DNA from: Pisaster brevispinus
Lineage: Eukaryota > Echinodermata > Asteroidea > Forcipulatida > Asteriidae
Reading direction: 5' to 3'
Assembly: GCA_023634235.1 (NCBI GenBank)
Contig: JAMKCF010000006.1
Span: 23,079,163 to 23,143,162 of the forward strand
Length of the DNA: 64,000 nt
Below, one piece after another: positions 23,555 to 36,344 of this stretch. How positions within the stretch are numbered: position 1 is the stretch's first letter; each line of letters opens with the position of its first letter. Both the position numbers and the translations under genes were made by a program. The notes beneath the pieces were generated by a model that had not been told where the DNA came from, ran no database searches, and saw only the letters and a list, made by a program, of their open reading frames with translations.

Positions 23555-23820
23555 GATTGTGAAAAACTTGAAATCCTGCAAACTGGGTCCTTCTCTCCTT
23601 GAAGATATTCAACCCCCCCCCCCCCCCACCACCAACTTCAAGGATGTTACATGTTTGAGGATTCACAGACTCGCTATCATCACAAATGGAAAGGTTTGGA
23701 CACATGGGCTTACGCCTTTCTTGCCTAGAAAGTATGTTCTTCTCTTCCAAGGAAAGTGGAAGAAAAGGTGGAACACCAATAAAATCTTGACAAATCACAG
23801 GCTGACCCAACCAACAAACC
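23555..23820 (+). repeat. dispersed repeat family R2 copy
   Basis: TTCAAGGATGTTACATGTTT, CACAGACTC...CATCACAAATG, AAAGGTTTGGACACATGGG and AATCTTGACAAATCACAGGC follow the family order, preceded by a poly-C run. Confidence 0.6.
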
Positions 23821-24038
23821 ACTGAACATGCCTGAGACAAGAATAAGTGTTAGGATCCTCCAATTTAAGGCCAAAGTAAAATTAAGTTTAGACTATCCCT
23901 GATACATAAATTAAATCGCAGATCAGACCCTGTATTTCAGATCCTACTTGGCTTTTTTAAGAATTCCAAATCATCCAGATGAACTATTTTAAGTAAAGAA
24001 TAGAAGAAAATTTACAAATTCATTGTACACTTTTTACA

Positions 24039-24064
24039 AGAGAGAGAGAGAGAGACACACACAC
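24039..24064. repeat. (AG)n(AC)n microsatellite
   Basis: AG units followed directly by AC units. Confidence 0.9.
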
Positions 24065-24631
24065 GAATATGTTGGCATAGTTCAACCTTCATTATACACT
24101 GCATATCTTGATCCAATTCTATGTTAACCACATTCAGTAAATCTTTGTTGGAATTCACGGAAACTAAGTCACTGAAAATCACAGGATTAAACAGTGGTGT
24201 CAACACAGCAGAACAAAACTTTGCAACCTGTGTGAAAAGGCGGTCACTGTGAATGGGTCCAGACAGGGAGACAACAATGGGCTTTGTTTTGGGGGAGACA
24301 CGTTTCCAAGGCTATATTAAGATAACTTATACTCATTGGACAAAGCCTAACAGTGAAGCAGACCACCTTTTGATATTTTACTCCCCTAATAAATAATGTA
24401 ATTACAACTGTCTGGATTTTCGATAAATCGTATTTATCAGGTCTTGGTGGCATGCACCTTGCAGTGTAAACAAGAGGTACTGAGGTACTGTGGTGATGTT
24501 TATCATTATTTGACTGCGGACCAAACAAGAAGAAGTTTCCTTCATTTGTTGAGACCCTCGGCTAATTCTCACAATATCCTTTGCGTCCAGGAAATGTTCA
24601 GTATCTCTCAAAAAAGTTCGCTGGCAACCAG

Positions 24632-24816
24632 GGGGCACAATTTCATAAAGCTGGAGTAAGTACAAAATGGTGCTTAGTAGCAACATTTTCTGCTCAGCAA
24701 CCAACAGCAGGAAACCAGTCACAAACAAGATACACCACACAGTATTTTGGCTGGTAACCTGTTTCTGCTAAGCAGATTTCTTCTGTGCTAGGCAGCTTTA
24801 ATTATGAAATTGGGCC
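24632..24816. repeat. family M1 copy
   Basis: The outer ends GGCACAATTTCATAAAGCTG and GAAATTGGGCC, with interior GGCTGGTAACCTGTTTCTGC and TAAGCAGA, match family M1. The arms are diverged. Confidence 0.7.
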
Positions 24817-25649
24817 GAGGTTGTGGCCAGATTTTTGAAATAAAGTGTTTATAATTTGCTCTATATTGGAGAGAATTGGGGCATGCAAAGCGGCCAGACA
24901 ACTGTTGAACTTGCCAATCCCACCACACCCTCATTTTCTCCTAAACATTAGATGCCAAACTTTCCGGGTACAGAATCACAACTTATAAAGTGCACCATTT
25001 TCTGAAGAACACCAGACCTCTAAACCCAGGTAATTCTAGTATTTTCTCTTCTTAGTTTTGGTTTCTGCCAAAGCCCCAAGAGATTGCTTGAATTATGACA
25101 ATCCTAGCAGAAAAAACCCACCATAACTGAAGGTTTTTATGTATTTTGTGTGTGTAAACATTTGAAAAACCACCTCACCACTCACATAAAAGTGCTTTCA
25201 AAACCACCAATTATAAAGCCACAAGTGTCTTGGACTAAACTCGTGAAAGTCCCACTCGTGTTCCACATGTGCCCCATCAGAAACCAATAACTTTTGTGAG
25301 TCAACTGGCCGTATTTTTTACCGCAAGCGAATTTCCTTGCATCACAATAAAAGTTTTGTCTCACACCATCTTGACTGCCTGCATGTTGTTTTCTTGTATC
25401 AATGGCCAAACAGATTTAAAACAAGGACAAAAAGAGCATTTGCTCTGAAGATGATCAATACAAACTGATCAAACAACTGAGTTGTTACATTACGGTTCTT
25501 TTCAGACCCACCACATCTCATTAGAGAGATAATTACACAGTGTGAAGTTTCAAATCCTAGTTACATCATTAGGCCCTACTTGTTTACATACCTACTGCAT
25601 AATACATGCATTGCACCAAACATGTAGATATTTAGCTTTAGGGGACAAG

Positions 25650-26290
25650 GATGAGATTTGAAGAATGTGAGCATTCCTGACAAAAATGTGCTTGCAGTAC
25701 CTGGGGTGTAGACCCAGAACCTACCAGATGTTACAATTAAGGAGGGTTAAAGGGAAGGTATACGTTTGGTAATGACTCTGAAAATAAATAAAAACAAAAA
25801 CTTCTAAGAAGAAGTAAAGCAGCTTTGGATAGTATAATGCAGTTTGAGAAACATTTCACTTCCAAGTACTGCGGTTATGGAAAAAGATATCAATTTTATC
25901 CCCCAAAATTTGAATCTACTGTAAAGTAACGTTTTTCATATTGTGTATTCCTATTAGGGATTAGTGGACATTATTCACTTTGGATTTTTGGCGATATCTC
26001 AAAAACGTGACCACCTTTTGAACTTAAATTTTTAGAGGTTAGTTTTATTGTATTTATCTACATTTATATAGGATGAAAACAGTCGACCAGTTCCAAAAAC
26101 CAAAGGTGTACACTTCCTAGATGATGTGCATAACCACAAATACATAACTACAGGTTTGGACACAATGTGGTCAATTTCTCTCTCCATTTGGTGTCTACTT
26201 TACTTCTTTCAAGAAAAGTGAACGGTCCAATCAGATTTTGAGAAAACCTGAAACCGGGAGGAAAAAACTGCGAAATCACATGCCTGTGGA
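25650..26290 (+). repeat. R2 copy split by another AT-rich repeat
   Basis: GATGAGATTTGAAGAATGTG through AGATGTTACAATTAAGGAGG (25650-25745) is the R2 left part. CTACAGGTTTGGACACAATG through GAAATCACATGCC (about 26148-26290) is its right part. Between them lies an inserted element beginning AAAGGGAAGGTATACGTTTG with GAGAAACATTTCACTTCC. That element looks like a separate interspersed repeat. Confidence 0.55.
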
Positions 26291-27448
26291 GAGCATGCAT
26301 ATGTTTACATGTAGTAGTTTGGGCAAAACTCAGCAAAAGTCCCACAATGTGTTGATCAGTTGGTAAAAGTTACTAAGATATCAAACTTAAGTTCAGGGGG
26401 AACAAGCCGATTTGGTCAAGTCTACCTCCAGTCTACCAACACCTGCACAGCCTGCCCCATATTAATGTCCAGACATGAATTTTCCTCTGTATCAATGGAA
26501 AACCACTACTCTCCAGACACAACAACCCCCCCCCCTTACCATATCAGCACTCCACCACCCCATGCCAAACATCAAGTTCCTTGTCCCAACTCAAGGTCGC
26601 ACAGGGTCAGTGAGGCCTGCACTTCTCAGACAATTAAGGCAAAAACACAAGGGAGTTGTTAAAGGATTGTGATACAGTTCAAAGGGAAGACTGAATGAAA
26701 GCAATTGGTTTCAGGTGGTTTCAACGAGGCGAGAAGCAGAACAGTAACTCAGGAGGCCCCTCATCTAGGGTTGTGTGCTTTAAAAAGGTTCACTTAAATA
26801 GAAACGGCAGAATTCTAAAGTGACCAACTCTGTGTGTTTTTAGCCAAAGTGCATTCAATGTTGATGATACAAAGCTGGTGTGACGATTTCGTCCAGGAAA
26901 TTTTACCTGAAAAGGGCGTAACCAATTAATCTGCAAAACTGTGTTTAAGAAAAACAGAGTGTGAAAGCTTGATCGGTTTCCTGCACCTCATAAGGCATTA
27001 TGGGAAGGTTACGTTCTCCATGGGAATGGGAAACATGTCTTTGGAGTAATTCTAGCTACAAAAATGTAACATTTATGCCATATTTTTTTTGTCAGGAGCC
27101 ATTTCATTGCTTCAAACCTTTAGATACTGGGGCAAAAAGGATCTATGTCTGCCTGGAAGAAAGGTGTAGCGCTTTAGGTCTTTCTTCCGGGCACATGACA
27201 ACTTGAGGAATATGGCACTTCCGTAATAATATGAGTAGGAACGCTGGGAATAGTTGACCTGCTTAAACCTTTCAGAAAAAGTACTTCATGGTGGAAGAAA
27301 CTGATACACTTTATGTCCCCAAACAACCACAAGGTGCCAGCTGGCACTCATTATATAAATGAAAATGATTGCATGATTTATTAGAGCATTTTTATTTAGT
27401 TTTTTTAAAGTTTTTTTTTACTATAGCTGTAAGAAGTCACATATCAAA

Positions 27449-27549
27449 GGCTGTGTCCATGTACGGCTATGGCTGGATCACCTTGGACGCCTAGCAACAC
27501 CCTTAGCTACAGCTGCAGCCGTAGCTGTAGCCACAACCCCCAATTCGGT
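27449..27549. repeat. family M2 copy
   Basis: GGCTGTGTCCATGTACGGCT...CCTAGCAACACCCTTAGCTA...GCCGTAGCTGTAGCC...CAATTCGG repeats the end and arm sequences of M2. The middle word CTAGCAACA is also shared. Confidence 0.68.
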
Positions 27550-29049
27550 GCTAGCAGCTAGCTAACCGAATGTTCAGCATTTGTACCATACATTTTTTGT
27601 ATACAGACTTTGTGCACAAAACACCATTAGAGCAAAGCGCCCTCGCGTAGAGGTCAAAAGGAGAATGCTCATTGGCCCATCCATCCTATGCACTACAGTT
27701 ACTGGTTGGCATTGTTTCATAATCATTTACCTCTAAGATGGCGGCTGGATGACGTCCATGTATAAGAAGGTCTAATAAGCATATGTACATGTGTCTCCAA
27801 CTTTGTTATCTTAAGAATAAAAGCATAACATGCAATGATTGTTTTTTACTTGGAGCTACCATCAAATGTAAACAAACAACATAGAAATGTCAGCCACTCA
27901 TTCTGTAAAACCTAACAAAAACAACTTCCCATTTTAATCTTAGATTTACATATCATCAGCACTTACCTTACTCCATGAAAGTCTAGATATTTAAAAGCTC
28001 AATCCCCCCATCTCCCCTCTGCACTCTAAGAGGTCCCAACGAAGCCAGTGGTGCTGCTTAGGCAAACATTACAAACACCTGTCAATGGCTCATTGCTAAA
28101 TCCTTAGACAAGTACATTTAAGTGATTGTTACCTGTCTTCAGGGTCAGACTTAGCCAAGCCAACATGTTTTGCCCATCTGGGCACCTGGAAGGTCACTAC
28201 CCTAGAGAGATCGTTAGCATTTATGTTCACATTTACAATTCAATCACAGACATAACATCACCCTATTATGACTAGCCAGTGGTTGAACGCAGTGCTAACA
28301 AAAGCCATTCTAACTCTAACCAACGACAACAACACCCTGAGAAAGTTTGCAGAATTTCTAGAGCCAATTTGCAATATCTGCAGCTCCTGACAAGATCGTT
28401 ACAACACAATTATCTTGAATGGTCAAATCAGAAGTCTTGTTTTTTTTTTCTTTATTAGAAACTGTCTATACCAATGTAATTCCCAATAAATCGACTGCCC
28501 ACGTTTTCTCTCTCCATTACTTTCACAGGTGTTTATTATTTCACTTTATTCAATATGAACAAATTTAATTTAATTTCCACCATTGTTAATGACTGGGAAA
28601 ACAAGCTATACATTTCAAGTCTGCAAGCTTGACATTTTCAAATTTGAAGAAAGCCTGAGAAAAAAAACTACCTTGCATTCCCTGTTACTTAATAGTCTGG
28701 TCACACATTTGTAAGCATGCCTTCCATGGCATCTTGGAAGGCATTTCATAACGTCTTCAACTCATCACATCCTCAATGTCGAGCACCAAAATTTTCCCAC
28801 TGTATTTCCAACCTAAAAACTTGGTATGGTGATGAGCTAACTATGGTACCACGTGTACACGATGAGTGAGTGCCAATTTCATCAGGTAAACTCACAAGCT
28901 GACCTAGCTCATTTTGGGGGTCCTTCCATATGGCCCCCCCCTGACCACACCCACCAGAATGTGCTCCGCAGATGTCCATTTCCTTATATGGGTCCGACAT
29001 GGACAATTGCTATAGGCCTACATGCACATGAAAATTTGTTAACTTTGCA

Positions 29050-29185
29050 GCTAGGCTGACCCAGCCCCCCCACCCCACCCCCCTCCTTCTAAACCCAGAA
29101 CCTCCTAGATGTTACAAATTCAGGTTTACAGACTCTGTGCATCACCACAAATAAAAACTAAAGGTTTGGACACAATGCGGAACCT
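29050..29185 (+). repeat. dispersed repeat family R2 fragment
   Basis: A C-rich run, TCTAAACCCAGAACCTCCTA, GATGTTACAAATTCAGG, TTTACAGACTCTGTGCATCA and AAAGGTTTGGACACAATGCG follow the family order. Confidence 0.6.
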
Positions 29186-31992
29186 ACATTTCTGAACCTA
29201 AATGCGCAGACTCTTCACTATTTGAAATTATGCATATATTGCTGATATTCAGAGAACAATGTAGAACTAAGAGTAAGATGGCAAACTCATACATACGGCC
29301 CATGGAGGTAGGCTTCTACAAAAGCACCCTGCGTATAATATGTTTGCCAACTGACCAGAAAAAGAGTCCTATGAGGTTGAAAGGCTCTCTCTTGTTGTGG
29401 ACACATTGAGCTGATCTTTCTTTCACTCTTGGCTTATCTCTCATTAGTAGAGTCCGCAGTATACACAACAGGCAATGATCATTCATGGGGGCCATGGAAG
29501 ATGATCCAGGGTTGAGTTGTAAAGTTAACTCAAGCATCACCAACCTAGTTATCCTTGCTTTATGATCTAACAGAGTGAGTACAGTGTATGTTTGTGTGCC
29601 GGGTATAAATAGTGATGTTAGTGTGTATGAGAAGATGTACATGTAGGCCCTACACATTCAAGATTCTACACATAGTTTACTTGAGCCATAGAGCAACATG
29701 CTTGAGCACAGCCGTGCACTTTTGACATGAGCTCAAGATGAAGCATGGCTGCCTTGTCCCTAACTCCATTACTGCTTGCTCTAGATTCAAGTTCACAAAC
29801 GGCTAAGCTTCATCTTAAACTATTTGTCGAGTGCCAGGAAGAAGGTCATACAGGCTGTACGCCTTTTTTTCGAGGCACACGGAGTACTTTTTCAGGTAAC
29901 AGAAGGCCAGAAGCAATAAAGTGGCTCCAGGAAAAAAAAAGGCTTTGCAGTTACATTTTAGTTGTGAGAATTACCCCCCAACAAACATGTTTTCTCATTC
30001 CCATGGAGAATTTAACATTCCTTATAATGACTTATAAATGGCAGAAAACCGATCAAACTTTCACACTCTTAGATTTAAGCGAGATCATGGCAAGACCTGA
30101 CAAAGGACTGTCCCATCCATGTCCTCGAACCCTTGCTCTATGCCCCAACCATCCCATGGTAACTCAACACCTAAATGTCTGGACCCATTATGGTTGACCT
30201 TATTCTTTTAAGGAGATTTTCCAGCACAGTAACAACTTTTCCAGTCACAACTCTTTCTGAAAGGTCCTCATGGCTAGTTCAGTGTTGAAAAGCATCCTTC
30301 TTTCCTAATGAAATATGGATTCGAGATGAAGCTGGCAGACAAGCGGAACTGGTTAGTCCCAGGAAAAAGTTAAGGACAAACCAAGAGTATTGAATCCACC
30401 CAATTAGAGCCAAACCCTGGGGTGGATTGTGGAATATTTGGGATGGTCAAGGCTCTTGTAGGAGCATGACAGTCTCGTCTTATGTCCATCCTCCATCCTA
30501 TGCTTCCATGGTACAATCATTACACCACTACAAGAATGTGTATTTACTGTCTGCGACCTAATGAGCCATGAGATTGCCCCCATAGACTAATTCAAAACAC
30601 CTCCATGCAAAAGTCACTCTGAGCATATGCTCTGAGCTGCAGGACAGACATGGAAGACGACAACAGCATAATTCAAACAGACAGGTAAGCTTGAAAAAAA
30701 AACACAGGAAAATATCTCCAACTCTGAAATTGTTTGACTGCTTTTTCAAATGCACAATTTGTTTTTAACTGCACAGGCTGTAGAAAATGTTAGAGAAAAT
30801 GCAAAATTCTTTGCAGACTCCACAATCCAGCCCAAGTTTGAATTTAATTTAAAACCATCGAAACAAAAGTTGCACAGTTTACATTTGATAGCATCAACAA
30901 AACTTTCTCCAGCTCCTCTTTTTTCTTTTCTGATTCCACAAATACCCCAAAGAGTCCTGTTTAATTCAACACTGACAGTCCCAGGACTACTACCAGCAAG
31001 TCAAAATCAAACCAAACCCAGGTAACTGTCACTTTATTCCGATACGTCAACAGCAATCACATACAGCCACTTAGATTGCAAACATGGTGTACCATGTTTG
31101 GTTTACACAGCTCCAGTTACCCCAGTATTGAGCAAATATGAAGATTGTACTCTTTTTTTTTGAGCCAGTGGGTTCTATGAGTGACAAGCTTTCACCTCAA
31201 GGGAAGAACCTGACATAAGATCAATCATTCCAAGCAGTACCGTGCAACAAGAACATGACAGCCTGCTCCAGATTGCATCCATTTTCACTGACTCCCTTGA
31301 ATTTAAATCAACAATGACCATGTGTCTGACTTGTGAAGCAAGCCCTCCAGGGGTATACAGCTATATCATTTGAAAATCACTGACTTCAGCTAAATTGGTA
31401 AAATGATAAATTTGCTGATTCATTCGGAATGACAAAATAGTTTTAGATACAAGAATATGACTTCTTCGCTCTTTTCAAAGTTGATTCAATGATAAATTTT
31501 GTTAATTCCGAACGATAAAAGTGTTTTTTTATAGTTACAAAAGAATATAACTATTCAACACAGGGCCTCAGGGCTAAAGTGTTGAATGATTCTTACAAAC
31601 TTGTTGCAATTCTTGTTTTCATTTTACTCCCGGCATTCTCTTCAACTCTGCATGATATACATGTGTAGGCCTTGCATAGTTTTATTCAATGGTTTATTAT
31701 GACAGTCGTGACATTTAAGTTTGCCCAGCATCTGAAAGGGTCAATGCTGGGACAGACTTTATGACAAATTCATTTAGGCGCGATGCTAGTGCTCAAACAC
31801 AAGTTGTTTAGCAGAATCACTGGTTAACAAACACAGTTCCGTAGCAAATACGTTAATGGTAACTAGTTTCCTGCTAAGTTCCACTGGATGATGCTTAACA
31901 ACAGACCATTATCATGCTGCCGCCGTATTTAGTCTTGCTTCCTGCGTGAAATAACATTACTGAATACCAAATCTCATTCTATCGGAAAAGGG

Positions 31993-32070
31993 ACTAGACT
32001 ATTTTACCCTTCCAGCCTCAGTTTGGTTTATAAGATTTTGATTGGAAGAAAAGCAAGATGGCTGTACTAT
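31993..32070 (+). repeat. dispersed repeat family R1
   Basis: AGACTATTTTACCCTTCCAG, CCTCAGTTTGGTTTATAAG and AAGCAAGATGGCTGTACTAT follow the family order. Confidence 0.68.
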
Positions 32071-33141
32071 GATGAAGCCACTCTCGACTCAGCAGCCCTG
32101 TTATTTTGGGCCCTGGATGTGCTGTGGTCTACCCGAGAATGAATTGAACGCCCCATTCACCACTGCACTCCATGAACTCCTGCATGCCAACACAGCCTAA
32201 AACAGCTTCCTAACAATCCAGTAAAACCAGACATTGTTTGCTTATATCCTCAACACAAATACTTAGCCAATGAGATTACAAAACTGACTAACCTATTACA
32301 ATGCATAAAGTGCAGCGATAGTATTTAACCAAAATTAGACAGGCTCAGGAGCACACACTGCAAACTCACCTTCTCCTCAGCACTGCATGTCGATCCAGTC
32401 CAACACCATGTAGCCAACTGAACTATTACCACACACCGAACCAGTACGACAAGCAATCCATCTGCACAAATTCCTTCATCCCTTCAATCGGTTACAGCTA
32501 TTTTCCCTGATTACCTCACAATTTCCCAACGCTACTCTGGCAATAACACAACTGAGAGAGCAAGTGCCTGCGGCTAACACCAAAGTGGGTTTTGTTCAGC
32601 ACTCCAGTTATGAAGGGGACTGACAAACACCCTGTGCTATTGTGCTTGCCCATGTACCGGTAAGCATGATCCCTTGCGTGTTGGTAAAACCCAGTGGGGA
32701 AAGCTTTTCTTTTTTTTCTTTTTTTCACAGGGGAGCCGATTTCAAAACGTCAGTAGCATTTAACTTGTGAATAGCTCCTGTGAAAACTTGTTAATAGAGT
32801 TCTGCAGTTTCCTATTGACTATTGTAGACTTGATAATGGCTGGGAAGGAAATTGTACCGGCTGGTAAGTATGCCCTCAACTCCTTGCCAATGAAAGAGAG
32901 TCTGAATAAAACCGATTGTGATCGCTGAAAACGACAAAGAGTATCTGTATGACAGTCTTAATGTAGACAGCTCCCAATCTGATGTACGGCTGAATCTCCT
33001 GGACTAATATCTGACAGGTTTGGTAATTGGGTAATCATTATAATAAGGATAGGCGGTTGAGGATGAGATAAAAATTATAATGGGGTCCAAGGGGCCTTGA
33101 TTCAAGCTGACAGAGCTTAATGACTGCCATTCCAGAAGAGC

Positions 33142-33160
33142 AAGAGAGAGAGAGAGAGAC
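33142..33160. repeat. (AG)n microsatellite
   Basis: Short run of about nine AG units. Confidence 0.9.
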
Positions 33161-33859
33161 AGAGAAATGTGGTCTAGTTAAACCCAGTTTTTAAAAGCGT
33201 TGTACCATGTTCATCATCGCAACAAATTACTGTGTAAACACTACGCGCTCAACGGGAGGGCAATGAAAAATGTATTTATATCATATACAAGCAGATCTTG
33301 ACTGCACTGCTTGGTTGCCACAACCAGACGCAAACAGAAATATCCAATTACGAAAAAAATGAAAGGGTATGATTTTTTATTTATTGAGATAATGTGAGAA
33401 GAGATATCCACTGTCTAAAGAGTGTTTGTTGCGAATCATAAATGACAGTTGGTCAACTGGAGTATTTTTTACTTCTTGCTTGATTTGATCACTTTAAATG
33501 ATAGCAAATTAAGACTACGTGTAAAAATACATATCTCAACTTTTCCTTTTACCTTTACCTGATGATGGAAACTTGATTTTTAAAGTAACTGAAAAGTAAA
33601 CTATTTTTACCGTTTTTTTGTTTTTCCATCCCAAATATTTCCTTCTTGGGACCATTTTTGGTTGGTTGCAAAATCAAATGAAAAATTTGATATTTGCCTC
33701 AAATGTCCTTATGACAGCTAGGAAAGAAACTTAGTAAAACCTATTATGTAATATACAAGCAAACATTATGTCAGCTTTCTACCACATGTAGTGTAACTGC
33801 AGAAGAGTGACTTTGATGACAATTTCCTTGTCAAAAAAAAAAAATAAGAAAAATCTTAC

Positions 33860-34171
33860 CTCGCTAGGTTCGACTTGATACTCTTGAGCCATGGCACACT
33901 CGATCGTCGTCCCGCCAGGAGAGAGGTCAAGGGTCGAGTATGGCGGCGGCATATCCATCGGACCAATCACAGGCGTCGGTGTGGACATGTCATCCATGAA
34001 CTCATTGGACTCTACCAGCACCCTGTCGTTGGAGATCGCCGTGTACTCTGGTGGGGAGTAAGGAGGAGGGGGCGCAACGGGCGGGGTGAAGATGGAATCA
34101 GTGGGCATGATGATGTCACTGAAAAAGGAGTCTCTCGCTAGGTTGCTGCACTGTGAACGACGGACGACCAT
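33860..34171 (-). CDS. ENTREP: ENTREP/FAM189-family protein, internal exon with PPxY motifs
   Basis: This is a 312-nt exon of 104 codons, phase 0 at both ends. The acceptor is TTTCCCTACAG before ATGGTCGTC, and the donor is GAG followed by GTAAGA at 33859. The product has three PPxY motifs: PPPY at residues 35-38, PPEY at 40-43 and PPPY at 75-78. PPxY motifs bind WW domains of NEDD4/ITCH-type ubiquitin ligases. Human ENTREP1 carries the equivalent PPPPYYPPEY and LPPPYE stretches at the same place after the last membrane segment, which supports both orthology and exon order. The exon is noticeably more GC-rich than the flanking introns. The ATG at its first codon is an internal Met, not a start, because an in-frame splice acceptor lies directly upstream and the membrane exon joins to it in phase. 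Confidence 0.9.
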
Positions 34172-34419
34172 CTGTAGGGAAATAACAAAAATAAGGAAGT
34201 ACTTATCGTCTTCAATCATTGACTGAATTATTTACAGTAGGAGAGATGGGAATAAATCATCCATGAAGGAATCGTGAATAAATCAACTGTGAATACCCAG
34301 GCAGCATATACTTCAAAGACGATCCTCTATCTTTACAAACCTAGATATAAAAATCTTTGCCTAGTTCCCTGTGAGCATAGAGCAATAATGAATACTGATC
34401 CTCATACATCAAATTGGGA

Positions 34420-34491
34420 TCAAACTATTTTTCCCTTCCAGCCTCAGTTTGGTAACAATGTGCTGAGTGGGCGAAACAAGATGACTGCAAC
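34420..34491 (+). repeat. dispersed repeat family R1
   Basis: AACTATTTTTCCCTTCCAGC, CTCAGTTTGGTAACAATG and CAAGATGACTGCAAC follow the family order. The copy lies just upstream (transcript sense) of the PPxY exon. Confidence 0.68.
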
Positions 34492-34544
34492 AAATCAAAG
34501 TATAATTTCACACTAATACAAATTTGCTAACATTTAACAATAAT

Positions 34545-34730
34545 ATTCTTTGGTTTTACCACACACACACCTATGTGTGATAAGCACTGTACACTCAGTA
34601 CTTTTGCAAAAGTCCTGAAGGGAACAAAACCTCACAGGCATACATACTACGCGCCAGTAAAATACAAAACCACAACCTCTGCTGATGTCTTACTACACAC
34701 TAGACTAGACTACTGAGCTTGAGCTTGTCT
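34545..34730 (-). mobile_element. SINE family A copy
   Basis: Contains ACACCTATGTGTGATAAGCA, CTGTACACTCAGTAC and AAGTCCTGA in family-A order. The tRNA-like part is decayed. This is one of the uninterrupted copies that define the empty site for the 2.36-kb element. Confidence 0.65.
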
Positions 34731-35627
34731 GTTGACAAAAGACTAGTTCGAACCCAGTCAATGGCAGTGGTTACTGCAAACTATTTAAATAAAACAATAG
34801 GTTTACACATACAACCTCCTTCCCAAATCCCAGCAAAACTTAGAAGAAAATTCAGGCACAGCAAGAAGAAAAACAATTGGACAGAGAAAGTTAAAACAAA
34901 TTAAAAGATGATTTTTTTTTCTAGTATTAGAAATTGGTACTTAGTTTTTATCTCTGTAAAATGTTGGGCAAATCAACTCCTCTGCCCCCTTAACCAAAAA
35001 GTCCCAATACGCCCATCAAAAGAACAATAATTTGGTTTTGCAATTTTTAAGTAATCATTTGTTACCCCCAAAGCAATTATTTCATTTACTCACTGGTTCG
35101 CTGTACCTTACCTTTGTCTTTACAAATTGAAGCAGAGGATACTGAAGTAAAAAGTTATTCCTGTTTAACAATACTGCAACAGCAGTGATGAGCTCTCAAC
35201 AAAACTCTTGTACACTTTGATTAAAAATACAGCCCTCTGGGCAGCTCCGTCAGTGTTTAACTCCGTGGTTTCTCATCACCATCGGCTAGATTTCCAAATC
35301 AAGTCTTAATGTATTGACAGAATACTTAACAAACAAGTCATAATGAGGGGCTTATGGAGATAATCTGAAATACAATCCGCAAAGTCTTCCATTAAACTCC
35401 ACTGACCCCAAGCTCCAAGAAGGTGTGACCCCTTTAGGCTTTACTTAGGTGGTAATCATTGCAACACCTTGTACATACAAAGGTTAAAATTACATCGTTG
35501 GTTTTTTTGAAGAGTAAATTCATTTCAACAAACACACCATACAACCCATCTAAAGAAAACGTCAGCAAATTAGGTGGTACTGTTTTAGTAAAATCTAAGA
35601 AAAACGATTTAGTTAGATTTAGTTATT

Positions 35628-35765
35628 TGTGTTTTACTAAAACACCTATGTGTTTATACTCAGTACTTTCTACAAGTCCCGTGAAAAACTAATCCACAGG
35701 CATATTACTTGGACGGGATTCGAACCCGCAACCTTTACCATTCTAGAGCAGGTGTCTTTTAAACA
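35628..35765 (-). mobile_element. SINE family A copy
   Basis: Contains TTTATACTCAGTACTTTC, AAGTCCCGTGAAAAAC and, on the minus strand, a good B box GGTTCGAATCCCGTCC next to TCTAGAATGGTAAAGG. Order and spacing match the other copies. Confidence 0.72.
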
Positions 35766-35861
35766 AAGTGTGGACAACACAGTGCTTAACACACACCAGT
35801 GCATGGGTAAAACACAAACAATAATCTTCAAACCTCAGATGCAAATTCAACACCTACCAGG

Positions 35862-36005
35862 CTTATTTTGATTGCGGCAATTAAAATCAGCAATGCTAAT
35901 TTTGGAGGCCTTCAAATGCTATTTCCTCGACTTTGACAGACACTCCGAGGGAAGTTTCTCTGGAGGATTGCTACTGGTATAAACTTCATAATCAGTGACC
36001 TTTTT
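35862..36005. repeat. dispersed repeat family R6
   Basis: CCAGGCTTATTTTGATTGCG, CTTCAAATGCTATTTCC, TTTCTCTGGAGGATTGCTAC and AATCAGTGACC match 10640-10810. Confidence 0.62.
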
Positions 36006-36344
36006 GGATTGATGAATAATGGAGCAATAAACTGGTTTAATGCTCCATGCATGAATAAGAGCGTTCCTTGAAAAAACTACAGGACGGGAATAAATTGACT
36101 CTCTTCCGAAAACCCAATTAACACTTATATGTGAAGGCAAACCCTTTCTCTATGGGTAAACATAATGTTCCTAAATCATTCCGGTGATGTACAGGCATTG
36201 GCATTATTAGTAACTTATAAATGACTGTGGGCAGTGTATTTAGAGTGTTATGTTTGCCAATGGGGCTTGGCCAGTAATGGCTCTGAAGGATGACTGGATT
36301 AATTGATGAGGGAATTTACAAGGGTGTGAAAATGAAGCGAGCAA

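Larger units (their letters stand above)
6066..33859 (-). other. ENTREP: ENTREP intron (~27.8 kb)
   Basis: The intron is bounded by a GTAAGA donor at 33859 and a TACAG acceptor at 6066. No further exon was found, and the flanking exons are both phase 0 and join in frame. It contains the 2.36-kb inverted-repeat element, the LINE fragment, and copies of SINE families A and B and of families M1-M4, R1, R2 and R6. Between these are long stretches of AT-rich sequence with nothing recognisable, for example about 18500-20050, 27850-28900 and 32100-33850. Confidence 0.75.

Noticed and set aside
29745..30197. A 150-codon plus-strand open frame starting MAALSLTPLLLALDSS, which could suggest a signal peptide
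   Set aside because: No recognisable domain, no supporting splice or start context, and AT-rich codon use like the surrounding intron. It was treated as chance or repeat-derived.
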